Assembly (NCBI GenBank): GCA_002696315.1
Contig: NZRR01000021.1
Coordinates: 46,419 to 83,053 of the forward strand
Length of the DNA: 36,635 nt
Direction: 5' to 3'
Origin: Methanobacteriota archaeon
Lineage (GTDB): Archaea; Thermoplasmatota; Poseidoniia; Poseidoniales; Poseidoniaceae
Every line of letters begins with the position of its first letter. Within the stretch, counting starts at the first letter, position 1. The position numbers were made by a program, and so were the translations under genes. Positions 1 to 8,390 of the stretch are shown here, one piece after another. The notes below the pieces were generated by a model. The model was not told the DNA's origin, did no database searches, and worked only from the letters and a program-made list of their open reading frames with translations.

Positions 1-918
1 TCACTACCTAATGAAAAATTAAAACCTGGAGCCAGAGTTACACTTAATCAAGACACACTGGCTATTATTGATGTTTTACAAGATGGTTGGGACCCATTAG
101 TTACTGGAGCTGAAGTTTCTGACAAACCCACAATCACTTTTGATCAAATTGGAGGGTTAAATACTCAAATTGAATTATTAAGGGAGGCAATTGAATTACC
201 ACTCACTGAGCCTGAATTATTTACTAATGTAGGTATTACTCCGCCGAAAGGAGTTCTACTTACAGGACCGCCAGGATGTGGAAAAACGATGATTGCAAAG
301 GCTGTAGCAGCAAATGCTGATGCAACATTCATACAACTAGTAGGAAGCGAATTAGCACAAAAATACATTGGTGAAGGTGGTAGATTAGTAAGAGAATTAT
401 TCGCACTAGCACAAGAAAAAGCACCTTCAATTATATTTATTGATGAAATAGATGCAATTGGTGCTAAGAGACTAGATACTGCAACAAGTGGTGATAGAGA
501 GGTTCAAAGAACATTAATGCAACTTTTAGCAGAATTAGATGGATTTAACCCTCTTGATTCCGTGAAGATTATTGCAGCCACAAATAGACCAGACATACTA
601 GACGATGCACTATTAAGACCTGGAAGATTTGATAGGATTATCGAAATACCCCTTCCAAATGAAGAAGCAAGAAAAGGTATTTTTGAAATAAATGTAAAAA
701 ACATGTCAACATCAAATATTAAAATCAACAGCATAATAAATGCTTCTGAAGGGTATAGTGGAGCAGACATAAAAGCAATGTGTGTAGAGGCTGGAATGCA
801 AGCTATAAGAGCTCGGAGAAAAAAAGTTCTTTCAAAAGATTTCACTGCGGCGTTAAAAATTACAGAGAAGATGAGGAAGGATTCTGAATCAGAAAAAATC
901 AATACATTGTATAGTTAA
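1..918 (+). CDS. pan: Proteasome-activating nucleotidase (PAN), 5'-truncated by window edge
   Basis: AAA+ unfoldase that feeds substrates to the archaeal 20S proteasome in the cytoplasm. The reading frame is open from base 1, so the N-terminal coiled coil and part of the OB domain lie outside the window. Visible features are the Walker A motif GPPGCGKT (about 270-293), an aromatic-hydrophobic pore-loop candidate KYIG, the Walker B motif IIFIDEID, a second-region RPGRFDR carrying arginine-finger residues, and a C-terminal helical subdomain. The protein ends in Leu-Tyr-Ser, which fits the HbYX motif that docks the ATPase into the 20S alpha ring, so a proteasome partner is more likely than a Cdc48 or Lon role. 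The formiminotransferase gene follows 37 bases downstream on the same strand. The C-terminal half is confidently identified; nothing can be said about its start. Confidence 0.93.
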   Translation, partial: SLPNEKLKPGARVTLNQDTLAIIDVLQDGWDPLVTGAEVSDKPTITFDQIGGLNTQIELLREAIELPLTEPELFTNVGITPPKGVLLTGPPGCGKTMIAKAVAANADATFIQLVGSELAQKYIGEGGRLVRELFALAQEKAPSIIFIDEIDAIGAKRLDTATSGDREVQRTLMQLLAELDGFNPLDSVKIIAATNRPDILDDALLRPGRFDRIIEIPLPNEEARKGIFEINVKNMSTSNIKINSIINASEGYSGADIKAMCVEAGMQAIRARRKKVLSKDFTAALKITEKMRKDSESEKINTLYS

Positions 919-955
919 TCAAATAATTGAAAGACTAATTTTGTAAGCGTATCAT

Positions 956-1984
956 ATGAGCGAAGCATTAATTGAGTGTGTGCCTAATTTTAGCGAAGGT
1001 AAAAACACTGAAGTAATTCAAAAAATAACGAGATCAATTAAAGAAATAGAGGGAGTTACGCTACTAGATGTTGATTCTAGTGAAGATTTCAATAGAACTG
1101 TTATTTCTTTTGTTGGCTCGCCTGAAAATGTATTGATTGCAGCTAAAAAATGTGCAAAAAAGGGTTTAGAATTAATCGATATGAGAAAACATTCAGGAGA
1201 ACATGCTAGAATGGGGGCTGTAGATGTAGTTCCTTTCATCCCAATCAGTAATTGTAATATGAAAGATTGTATTTCTTTGGCAGAAAGATTTGGAAAATAT
1301 TTAGGCGAAGAATTGAACATACCCGTATACCTTTATGCAAATGCTGCCAGAACTAATGAAAGAAAATTGTTACCAAATATTAGAAAAGGTGAATATGAAG
1401 GATTCAATGACAAAATTAAACATGATGAATGGAAACCTGATTTTGGACCTCAAGAATTTATTGCTAAAAGTGGAGTTACTGCATCTGGGGCAAGATCTGT
1501 TTTAATAGCGTTTAACATAAACTTAGATACTGATGATAAATCATTAGCAAATTCCATAGCTGGAAAGATTAGAACGAGTGGGGTCTTAAAGAAAGATAAA
1601 GAGGGAAATAAGATTATTGATGTTAATGGAAAACCAGAAAGAATTCAAGGAAAATTTAGTGATCTTCAAGCAGCAGGATGGATGTATGATCAAACAACTG
1701 CACAAGTTTCTATGAATTTATTGAATTTTTCAAAAACTGGAATGCATGACGTCATGGAGGAAATTAAAAAAGAGGCTACAAAGTTAAATCTTAAAGTCAC
1801 GGCTGGAGAATTAGTTGGATTAGTACCTCTAAATGCAATATTAGATTCTGGAAAATTTTATCACTCAAATCCATCTAGTGCATCTGTAGAGGATTTAGTT
1901 AATGCCGCAATAGACGGTTTAATGCTTAGTAATCTCGGTGAATTCGATTCAAATAGAAGAATAATTGAATGGGCTGCAAAATAG
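956..1984 (+). CDS. Glutamate formiminotransferase (FTCD N-terminal type)
   Basis: Transfers the formimino group from N-formimino-L-glutamate to tetrahydrofolate, releasing glutamate; this is a late step of folate-dependent histidine breakdown. The 342-residue protein begins with the family signature IECVPNFSEG and carries EHARMGAVDVVPFIP (about residues 82-96), where His83 aligns with the catalytic histidine of mammalian FTCD. Both formiminotransferase subdomains appear present. The next gene, 9 bases downstream, encodes the cyclodeaminase half, so the bifunctional mammalian enzyme is split into two genes here. Imidazolonepropionase, which acts upstream in the pathway, is encoded at 33792-35111. 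Histidase and urocanase are not in the window. Use of this enzyme implies tetrahydrofolate rather than only methanopterin as C1 carrier (inference). Confidence 0.92.
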   Translation: MSEALIECVPNFSEGKNTEVIQKITRSIKEIEGVTLLDVDSSEDFNRTVISFVGSPENVLIAAKKCAKKGLELIDMRKHSGEHARMGAVDVVPFIPISNCNMKDCISLAERFGKYLGEELNIPVYLYANAARTNERKLLPNIRKGEYEGFNDKIKHDEWKPDFGPQEFIAKSGVTASGARSVLIAFNINLDTDDKSLANSIAGKIRTSGVLKKDKEGNKIIDVNGKPERIQGKFSDLQAAGWMYDQTTAQVSMNLLNFSKTGMHDVMEEIKKEATKLNLKVTAGELVGLVPLNAILDSGKFYHSNPSSASVEDLVNAAIDGLMLSNLGEFDSNRRIIEWAAK

Positions 1985-1993
1985 GGTGAGAAT

Positions 1994-2617
1994 ATGGATG
2001 ATGATTATTCTAGAATGACAGTTAAAGAATTCCTCACTGCATTATCAAGTAGTTCACCGACTCCAGGAGGAGGTTCAGCGGCGGCTATATCATTAGGAAA
2101 TGCAGCAGCATTAACTTGTATGGTATGTGATTTAACATTAAGTAAAGAAAAATGGAAAGATAGTTGGGAACTTGTAGAAAAAATACAAAGTATTGCTGCA
2201 CCTATTTTTTTAGATTCTTTCGAATTAGCAAATAATGATGCATTATCTTTCAATAAAGTAATGGATGCTTGGAAATTACCTAAAAATACTGATGATGAAG
2301 CCATTAAGAGGAAAAATGAAATTAATGACGCCACACTAAATGCTGCATTAGTTCCTTTGGAAACTGCAAAAAAAGCATCAGCCATACTTGAATTACTTCC
2401 AGAACTTGCAGAATATGGAAATTCAAATGCCATCACAGATGTTGCAGTGGCAGCACTATTAGCACATTCATCAGCAATAGGAGCAATATATAATGTAAGA
2501 ATTAATTTACTAGATCTAGATGAGGTTGAAATTAAAGAAAAAACGATTGAAATCAGCAAGAATGCAGAAATTAATCTTTCAAAAACTCTAGAAATCGTAG
2601 AAAGGAAGATGTCTTAA
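1994..2617 (+). CDS. Formiminotetrahydrofolate cyclodeaminase / methenyl-THF cyclohydrolase family (FTCD C-terminal type)
   Basis: Converts 5-formimino-THF to 5,10-methenyl-THF and ammonia, completing one-carbon recovery from histidine. The 207-residue, mostly helical protein carries the family motif SSSPTPGGGSAAA at residues 19-31 and has the normal length of the stand-alone FTCD_C/FchA family. The ATG at 1994 lies after a GGGTGAGA ribosome-binding-like stretch and only 9 bases after the formiminotransferase stop, so the two are almost certainly cotranscribed. Methenyl-THF cyclohydrolase activity alone, as in FchA proteins, cannot be excluded from sequence. The stop codon at 2615-2617 faces the convergent dehydrogenase gene with a 14-base gap. 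Confidence 0.9.
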   Translation: MDDDYSRMTVKEFLTALSSSSPTPGGGSAAAISLGNAAALTCMVCDLTLSKEKWKDSWELVEKIQSIAAPIFLDSFELANNDALSFNKVMDAWKLPKNTDDEAIKRKNEINDATLNAALVPLETAKKASAILELLPELAEYGNSNAITDVAVAALLAHSSAIGAIYNVRINLLDLDEVEIKEKTIEISKNAEINLSKTLEIVERKMS

Positions 2618-2631
2618 TCATAAATTCCTAA

Positions 2632-3594
2632 TCAGACTAATACGCCCTTATTTACTACAGATTTCGGAGTAATACCATTAAAATAATCAATTAAAATATT
2701 AGCCATTTCGAAACCTATTCTTTTCTGAGCCTCACGAGTGGATGCACCAATATGAGGTGATCCATGAAATCTAGGGTGATTTAATAGAGGGTGGGTCGTT
2801 TCGGGCTCATTCTCAAATACATCTAATGCACAGGAACTTAGAATTCCCTGATTTAGAGCAATGAGTACATCTTCTTCATTCACAACACCACCTCGAGCAC
2901 ATGAAACAAGATGATTCCCACATTCAATTCCGTCTGCACCTATACCTGGCATCATTGAAAGTGTCGTCAAATTCACTAGATGGTGAGTTTCATCGCTTAA
3001 ATTGCAATGAACACTAATATGTGTGCAACTTTTGAATAAATCTTCAATATTTTCATGTAAATTACATTTTTCATGTTTGGCAATTCCTTCAGGCAAGTAC
3101 GGATCATAAGCATGTAATTCCATACCCAGAGATTTTGCTACTTTACCAACACCTTGAGCAATTCTACCAAATCCAATGAAACCGATTCTCTTACCACAAA
3201 GTTCTGTACCTTTAAGATTACTTTTAGTCCATTGACCCTCTCTTAAATCTCTATCTGCGGTTGGAATATGGCGAACAGATGAGAGGAGATGTCCAAGTGT
3301 TAATTCTACAACCGATTGTGTCGATGATGACGGTGTATTGCACACTAAAATATTTGCATTTGTAGCAGCTTCTAAATCAATATTATCTACTCCTACACCA
3401 GCTCTTCCGATAATTTTCAATGATGGTGATGAAGAGATGACATTTGATGTGATTTTAGTTGCTGAACGTATTACGACAGCATCATAACCAGTTAAGTTTG
3501 AAGTACTAGTGAGTAAATCAACTTCATGTCCTTCTTTTCTCAACATTAATACGGCATCCTCGGCCATACCATCCGTTATAGCAATCTTGGCCAT
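2632..3594 (-). CDS. serA: D-3-phosphoglycerate dehydrogenase-like D-2-hydroxyacid dehydrogenase
   Basis: NAD-dependent D-2-hydroxyacid dehydrogenase, most likely oxidising 3-phosphoglycerate in serine synthesis. Over 320 residues it shows RAGVGVDNID (about 64-73), the Rossmann stretch IGFIGFGRIAQG (about 137-148), and the catalytic triad as Arg234 (SCARGGVVNEED), Glu263 (DVFENEP) and His281 (SPHIGAST). It lacks the C-terminal ACT or intervening regulatory domains of long SerA proteins, so no serine feedback site is visible. There is a short extra stretch, about residues 217-227, before the ARGG motif compared with typical members. It is divergent from sodN. The exact substrate among phosphoglycerate, glyoxylate or other hydroxyacids is inferred; motif evidence favours PGDH. 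Confidence 0.85.
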   Translation of the reverse strand: MAKIAITDGMAEDAVLMLRKEGHEVDLLTSTSNLTGYDAVVIRSATKITSNVISSSPSLKIIGRAGVGVDNIDLEAATNANILVCNTPSSSTQSVVELTLGHLLSSVRHIPTADRDLREGQWTKSNLKGTELCGKRIGFIGFGRIAQGVGKVAKSLGMELHAYDPYLPEGIAKHEKCNLHENIEDLFKSCTHISVHCNLSDETHHLVNLTTLSMMPGIGADGIECGNHLVSCARGGVVNEEDVLIALNQGILSSCALDVFENEPETTHPLLNHPRFHGSPHIGASTREAQKRIGFEMANILIDYFNGITPKSVVNKGVLV

Positions 3595-3672
3595 ATTACC
3601 TTACAACAATTCGTACTGCTTCAATATTTTTATAATACTAAAATTCAATAAGCAGTTTTCATAGGAATAATC
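3595..3672. promoter_or_regulatory. Divergent promoter region between serA-like gene and sodN
   Basis: This 78-base A/T-rich gap separates divergent starts. A TATA-like run TTTTTATAATA at 3627-3637 is about 40 bases before the sodN ATG and, read on the other strand, about 35 bases before the dehydrogenase ATG, so it could serve either gene. The arms CTGCTT (3616-3621) and AAGCAG (3650-3655) form a widely spaced inverted repeat around it. I infer promoter function from position and composition; no factor site is recognised. Confidence 0.4.
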
Positions 3673-4134
3673 ATGCGAAGAGTAACTAATGCAGTAACAA
3701 AAATTTTGAGAACGGCAGATGCCCACTGTGATGGGCCTTGTGGAGTATACGATCCTGCAAGTGCAAGGATTGCGGGAGAAGCCGTTCAATCAATGACTAA
3801 GAAGATGGTAGCACTAGAAGAAAACCATGGAGGAGATTGCAATACTGCGGCCTATTTGAACACTATGAGTCGTTATGCTGCAATTAAAGAAGAAGAAGCA
3901 CAAAAATGTAAAGATGAGTTATTAGTTCTATGGACTGATTATTTTAAACCCGCGCATTTAGAAACATATCCCGACCTTCATGAGATATTTTGGAAAGCTG
4001 CTAAATTATGTAGCGCTTGCAAAGTTGAAGTCAGCATAGTTCATGCTCAAGAATTAATGGATGCAATCGAAAATATTCATGTCATGTTTTGGCAATCAAA
4101 ACAAAAAGATGTTCCTTGGATTAGAGCGTCTTAA
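3673..4134 (+). CDS. sodN: Nickel-containing superoxide dismutase precursor
   Basis: Disproportionates superoxide in the cytoplasm using Ni bound by the mature N-terminus. The 153-residue precursor carries a 17-residue leader followed by HCDGPCGVYDP at residues 18-28. This matches the Ni-hook HCDxPCGxY: His18, Cys19, Asp20, Cys23 and Tyr26 correspond to mature positions 1, 2, 3, 6 and 9. The fourth hook residue is Gly, where Leu is common. The rest is helical, as expected for the four-helix bundle of each subunit. Cleavage between Ala17 and His18 is required to expose the ligand amine, and the processing peptidase is encoded 9 bases downstream. NiSOD is mainly known from actinobacteria, cyanobacteria and marine bacteria, so acquisition by transfer is likely (inference). 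Confidence 0.96.
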   Translation: MRRVTNAVTKILRTADAHCDGPCGVYDPASARIAGEAVQSMTKKMVALEENHGGDCNTAAYLNTMSRYAAIKEEEAQKCKDELLVLWTDYFKPAHLETYPDLHEIFWKAAKLCSACKVEVSIVHAQELMDAIENIHVMFWQSKQKDVPWIRAS

Positions 4135-4143
4135 TGAGATTAA

Positions 4144-4476
4144 ATGTTTTTTAAAAATTTAATTAAATTATTTTCGGGAAAATATAGATTGATTATTATT
4201 CGTGGAGAAAGTATGTCTCCAACATTAAAGAATAATCAAATCGTATGGGTTGACTATCATAAAGATACTATAAAAAATTTAAAAAAAGGTGATATTGTTC
4301 TTTTCAAGAATCCATTCGGAGAGAATCTTATCGTCAAAAGAGTCAATCATTATAAGCAACAAAAAGGTTATTGGATGAAAGGTGACAATCAAAATATTAT
4401 GGAAAGTTCTGATTCGGAAATGTTTGGTTATGTAAAACAAGATCTTTTGAGAGGTAGAATTTGTAATAAAAAGTAA
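4144..4476 (+). CDS. sodX: S26-family peptidase, probable NiSOD maturation protease (SodX-like)
   Basis: Short serine-lysine peptidase expected to remove the SodN leader so that His18 becomes the N-terminus. In 110 residues it has the S26 box RGESMSPTL (20-28) with nucleophile Ser23, a middle KKGDIVLFKNP segment, and NLIVKRVNH (61-69) with general base Lys65, followed by a KGDNQ box. There is no convincing transmembrane segment or the large extra domains of housekeeping signal peptidases, which suits a cytoplasmic substrate. It sits 9 bases after sodN in the same direction. The link to NiSOD processing follows from the known sodN-sodX pairing and this adjacency; cleavage itself cannot be seen from sequence. 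Confidence 0.88.
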   Translation: MFFKNLIKLFSGKYRLIIIRGESMSPTLKNNQIVWVDYHKDTIKNLKKGDIVLFKNPFGENLIVKRVNHYKQQKGYWMKGDNQNIMESSDSEMFGYVKQDLLRGRICNKK

Positions 4477-4531
4477 TAATTTTGATTAAATCTAACCCTT
4501 CCCATTAATGAACTAAATCTTACCGCAGGTC

Positions 4532-5635
4532 ATGGATAGTGAGATAGAACTCATTCAAATTCTATCCGCAATTGGAATTCTATGTATCCCGATATTAGCT
4601 GCAATTCCAATTAGAATTATTTGGAAAAGATATGTTGGAGGAGCATATCAGCATGAAGAATATAGAAGATTATTGAGTTTGGTAATTAATGCAGGATATT
4701 CCCTTTCACAATTTAGAGATCAATTAGACGAGGCAGCAAGAAGAAGAAGGATACCGAAAGACAGACAAAAATTAATTGAGACTGATTTCTTATTCCCATT
4801 AAAAACACCTCACTTCATTCTTCTTCCTAGTTTATTTTTTACCCCCTTAGTTCTTCTTTTTGCAACTCCATTATTTCTATTAGCGCTACCATTACTTTCT
4901 CTAGCAGAATATATCCTCATAAGAAAAGGACTTCTTGCTTACATAATCATGCAATTGCAAAATATTTCAAAATGGCAATTAATCCATATCCCAAAACCAA
5001 GACATAATCAAAAAGATTTGAGGGGAGATATTGTAGCATTTAGTAAAATGCTTATGACAGTATATTTGGGATTATTCGCCTGGTTGATAGTACATTGGAT
5101 TTTTAGAGGTTTGGATTATTGGGTATTAATTCTAATTTCTGCATTTTCATATTTAATATTAGTCTCAATTTTAGGTGTAATCAAAACAGCAATAGATACA
5201 GAATTTGTTTTTGCAGATCCTGCGGGTACCGCAATAATACCAATTGAACGATTCTTTCGCGAACTTTTAGAACCACTTATAGGTCTTGGTTTACTATTTT
5301 TACTAATTAGAGATTTAACCGCAATTTTCAGAGAAGGCGGAGATTTAATACTATTCTCATTATCTATATTAATAGTACTATTCAGTGCAACATTGGTAGG
5401 AATTGGAGTCGAAGTAGGTCATGCCACAAGAAGGAGAAATTCAATACATTCAAAATTTAGTGAAAAATTAATCAAATCTTGTGAGCCAAGAACTTATTAT
5501 TTCCTTAGAGAAAAAGGGCTGATTAAATTCATTGAATACGGTCCTACCCCTATTGATCCTGTAGAACGTAAAAATTTGAGAACAAACGCGCCTTTTTCAA
5601 CAATTCCGGAAAAGATGAAAAATATTGATGATTAA
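4532..5635 (+). CDS. Multi-pass membrane protein of unknown function
   Basis: I do not recognise this 367-residue protein. Hydrophobic segments occur near residues 8-30, 95-125 (probably two passes), 168-190, 197-218, 245-262 and 271-293. Between the first and second is a cytoplasmic-looking segment rich in Arg and Glu (40-82, with an RRRR cluster near 70). The last 70 residues are polar and probably cytoplasmic, including a YYFLREKGLIKFIEYGP stretch. No transporter or enzyme signature is evident. It starts 55 bases after the peptidase gene and converges on the Fe-S carrier gene with 3 bases between stops. A link to NiSOD is not supported beyond proximity. Confidence 0.75.
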   Translation: MDSEIELIQILSAIGILCIPILAAIPIRIIWKRYVGGAYQHEEYRRLLSLVINAGYSLSQFRDQLDEAARRRRIPKDRQKLIETDFLFPLKTPHFILLPSLFFTPLVLLFATPLFLLALPLLSLAEYILIRKGLLAYIIMQLQNISKWQLIHIPKPRHNQKDLRGDIVAFSKMLMTVYLGLFAWLIVHWIFRGLDYWVLILISAFSYLILVSILGVIKTAIDTEFVFADPAGTAIIPIERFFRELLEPLIGLGLLFLLIRDLTAIFREGGDLILFSLSILIVLFSATLVGIGVEVGHATRRRNSIHSKFSEKLIKSCEPRTYYFLREKGLIKFIEYGPTPIDPVERKNLRTNAPFSTIPEKMKNIDD

Positions 5636-5638
5636 AAA

Positions 5639-6031
5639 TTATCTAAAACTTTCACCGCAACCACAACTTTTAGATGCATTAGGATTATTCAACTTAAACC
5701 CACCACCCATTAATTTATCTTCATAATCTATTTCAACTCCATCAAGAAGACTTGAGGCGGTTTTGGGAACATATACTTGGATTCCATCAATTAATAATCC
5801 AAAATGCTCACTATCTTCCAATGGCTCAATAATCTGTAAATCATATTTATACCCAGAACATCCTCCAGATAAAACATCAACTAATAATGCAGATTCTGAA
5901 TCATCTCCCATTACCCCAAGTAGGGTATTTTTAGCTTTTTCAGTAATAGTAAGTGTCATCTCCTTAGTTTCAGGAATTACAACTTGTAAGGGCGAAGTTG
6001 AGGGACATGCCTCGCAATCCATATCAGACAT
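5639..6031 (-). CDS. A-type iron-sulfur cluster carrier (HesB/IscA/ErpA family)
   Basis: Carrier that delivers Fe-S clusters to apoproteins in the cytoplasm. The core (about residues 25-130) has the three conserved cysteines of the family: Cys58 in GGCSGYKYDL and Cys123/Cys125 in the C-terminal SCGCGESF. There is an extra N-terminal stretch of about 24 residues with a CEAC pair (Cys6, Cys9) that ordinary IscA proteins lack. A Met at residue 25 could be the start if that extension is not translated. It follows the molybdoenzyme gene at 56 bases on the same strand and may help load its cluster, although it could equally be the general carrier of the cell. Confidence 0.88.
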   Translation of the reverse strand: MSDMDCEACPSTSPLQVVIPETKEMTLTITEKAKNTLLGVMGDDSESALLVDVLSGGCSGYKYDLQIIEPLEDSEHFGLLIDGIQVYVPKTASSLLDGVEIDYEDKLMGGGFKLNNPNASKSCGCGESFR

Positions 6032-6086
6032 GCTATATTCTCAGAGAAGACACTTAAAAACACTTACATTCAGTTAGTCAAAAATA

Positions 6087-8369
6087 CTAAGTTAATGGTT
6101 CAAATCTTACTGGTATACTTTTTGAGGCTGGAGTATTTGATTTTAATGCAACATGATTAATTGGAACCAAAGGATTTGCTTCAGGGAAATATGTTGCAAC
6201 ACATCCTTTGGGGATATCATAACTCATTATTTTAAATCCATCAACAAACCTATTTTCACCGTCATGATCGCTAATTATTCTAACAATTTGGTTAATTTTC
6301 AATCCTAATTCATTTATGTCATCATCATTCATTAAAACAACATAACGGTTACCTTTTATCCCTCTATATCTATCGTCTAATCCATAAATTGTAGTATTGT
6401 ATTGATCATGACTTCTAATCGTCATCATAGTTAAGTAACCTTCTGGATTTTTATTGTCTGGTATTTCATTTACCGAAAAGTTTGCTTTTCCGTTTTTTGT
6501 AGAAAATGATTTAGAATCCTTAGGAGGATTAGGCAAATAAAATCCAGAATTATTTTTTATTCTTTCATTAAAATTTTCAAAACCTTCGATACAATCTTCA
6601 ATTACATTCCTAATATTGTCATAATTAGAAACCAAATTATCCCATCGTATACTATTTTCTATAGATATCGCATTTTTGGCAATATTAGCTATGATATAAG
6701 GCTCACTTTTCAAACTTTTAGAGGCAGGTTTTAAATTTCCACGAGATGAATGAACGAAACCCATAGAATTTTCAACAGTAACAAACTGCTCCTTTCCGTT
6801 AATTAAATCTATTTCAGTTCTTCCGAGACAGGGTAAAATTAAAGCCGATTTACCAGTAACCAAATGAGAGCGATTTAATTTTGTTGAAATCTGGACACTT
6901 AAATCTAATTTTCTAATTGCAGATGCTGTAAAATCTGTATCAGGAGTAGCCGAAATAAAATTACCTCCAAGTCCGATAAATATCTTTATTTTTCCTTTAT
7001 TCATAGCTTTAATCGAGGATACTGTATCATATCCATGCTCTACAGGGGGTTTAAAATTGAATCTTCTTTCTAAACTATTTAGGAATCTCTCTTTTGGTTT
7101 CTCCCAAATCCCCATGGTACGATCTCCTTGAACGTTAGAGTGACCACGAACGGGGCAAACTCCAGCACCGGACCTACCAATATGACCTCCCTGTAATAAT
7201 AAATTAACAGTTTCTTTAACATTATCAACTCCATTAACATGCTGTGTCAATCCCATCGCCCAACATATTATTATAGAATCTGATTCTAAGAAAAATTTTC
7301 CTGCTGTTTCAATTAAATCTTTTTTGATTCCAGAAGAAGCAGTGATAAGATCCCAATCAGTTTCATCTAAAGATTTAATATAATCTTCAAAATTTGTTGT
7401 TTTTTCAGAAATAAAATCTTCATCAAAAATATAGTTTCCTTTCCTTTTTTCATCGAGTAAGTATTTACCGATTCCTTTCATTAAGGCTATATCACCATTA
7501 ATTTTAACGGGTAAATGTAAATCAGCTAATTTAGTCGATTTGAGTGATAACTTCATATAATCTTGGGGATGTTTAAACCTAACTAAACCTGCTTCAGGTA
7601 AGGGATTAACATGGATTATTTTTCCTCCATTTTTTTTATTTGATTCCAATGCAGAAAGCATTCTTGGATGATTGGTTCCAGGATTTTGCCCCATTACAAC
7701 AATCAAAGATGCATTATTAAAGTCATCTAATGTAACAGTTCCTTTACCAATTCCAATTGTCTCAGTTAAACCAGCCCCACTAGATTCATGACACATATTT
7801 GAACAGTCAGGAAGATTATTTGTTCCGAAGGTTCTTGCGAATAATTGATACAAAAATGCGGCTTCATTACTAGTTCTTCCAGAAGTGTAAAATATTGCTT
7901 CATTTGGAGAATTTAAATCTTTTAATTGCTTTCCTATCATCTCAAATGCATCATTCCAATTTATTTCTTTATAATAATCCGAATTTTCTGCTTTGAACAT
8001 TGGATTAGTCAATCTACCCTGTTTATTTAGCCAGTAATCGGATTTTTTTGATAATTCAGAAATAGAATATTTTGAGAAAAATTTAGGATTTACCTTCTTT
8101 TTCATAGCTTCGTCCGCTACAGCTTTTGCACCGTTCTCACAAAATTCGAATTTTGTTCTTTCATCATCTGGATCAGGCCAAGCACACCCCGGACAGTCGA
8201 AACCTTCTTTTTGATTTACCATTTTTAGAGTCTTAATTGAATTTATAATTCCCATTTTTGTTATTGCATGTTTAGTGGTTGAAATCACTGCAGGAATTCC
8301 TGCAGCACTTTTTTTTCTAGATTTTTGTCTCGACTTAGACTTGTCTGGTGGTGCTCTATGACCGTTCAC
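6087..8369 (-). CDS. YdeP/FdhF-like molybdopterin oxidoreductase, alpha subunit
   Basis: Large molybdenum/tungsten bis-MGD enzyme of the formate-dehydrogenase-alpha-like (YdeP) branch; the substrate is not known. The 760-residue protein opens with a basic N-terminal stretch, then FDCPGCAWPDP with Cys59 and Cys62 and a third Cys77, a partial cluster-like pattern short of the four cysteines of FdhF. CSNMCHESSG (189-198) places Cys193-His194 where FdhF has Sec140-His141, so Cys is the likely metal ligand and no selenocysteine is needed. Cofactor-binding stretches such as GQNPGTNHPRM and the C-terminal MGD-binding domain are present. FdhD lies directly upstream with a 21-base gap. Formate oxidation is possible but should not be assumed for this branch. 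No beta or gamma electron-transfer subunit is adjacent. Confidence 0.87.
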   Translation of the reverse strand: MNGHRAPPDKSKSRQKSRKKSAAGIPAVISTTKHAITKMGIINSIKTLKMVNQKEGFDCPGCAWPDPDDERTKFEFCENGAKAVADEAMKKKVNPKFFSKYSISELSKKSDYWLNKQGRLTNPMFKAENSDYYKEINWNDAFEMIGKQLKDLNSPNEAIFYTSGRTSNEAAFLYQLFARTFGTNNLPDCSNMCHESSGAGLTETIGIGKGTVTLDDFNNASLIVVMGQNPGTNHPRMLSALESNKKNGGKIIHVNPLPEAGLVRFKHPQDYMKLSLKSTKLADLHLPVKINGDIALMKGIGKYLLDEKRKGNYIFDEDFISEKTTNFEDYIKSLDETDWDLITASSGIKKDLIETAGKFFLESDSIIICWAMGLTQHVNGVDNVKETVNLLLQGGHIGRSGAGVCPVRGHSNVQGDRTMGIWEKPKERFLNSLERRFNFKPPVEHGYDTVSSIKAMNKGKIKIFIGLGGNFISATPDTDFTASAIRKLDLSVQISTKLNRSHLVTGKSALILPCLGRTEIDLINGKEQFVTVENSMGFVHSSRGNLKPASKSLKSEPYIIANIAKNAISIENSIRWDNLVSNYDNIRNVIEDCIEGFENFNERIKNNSGFYLPNPPKDSKSFSTKNGKANFSVNEIPDNKNPEGYLTMMTIRSHDQYNTTIYGLDDRYRGIKGNRYVVLMNDDDINELGLKINQIVRIISDHDGENRFVDGFKIMSYDIPKGCVATYFPEANPLVPINHVALKSNTPASKSIPVRFEPLT

Positions 8370-8390
8370 TATCCATACGTAAAAGTTACA

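Noticed and set aside
3601-3789. 62-residue minus-strand frame across the sodN start
   Set aside because: Covers the Ni-hook region of sodN in antisense and the promoter; it is a shadow frame.
7780-7800. Possible selenocysteine in the molybdoenzyme
   Set aside because: The position equivalent to Sec140 is a normal Cys codon and there is no in-frame TGA.
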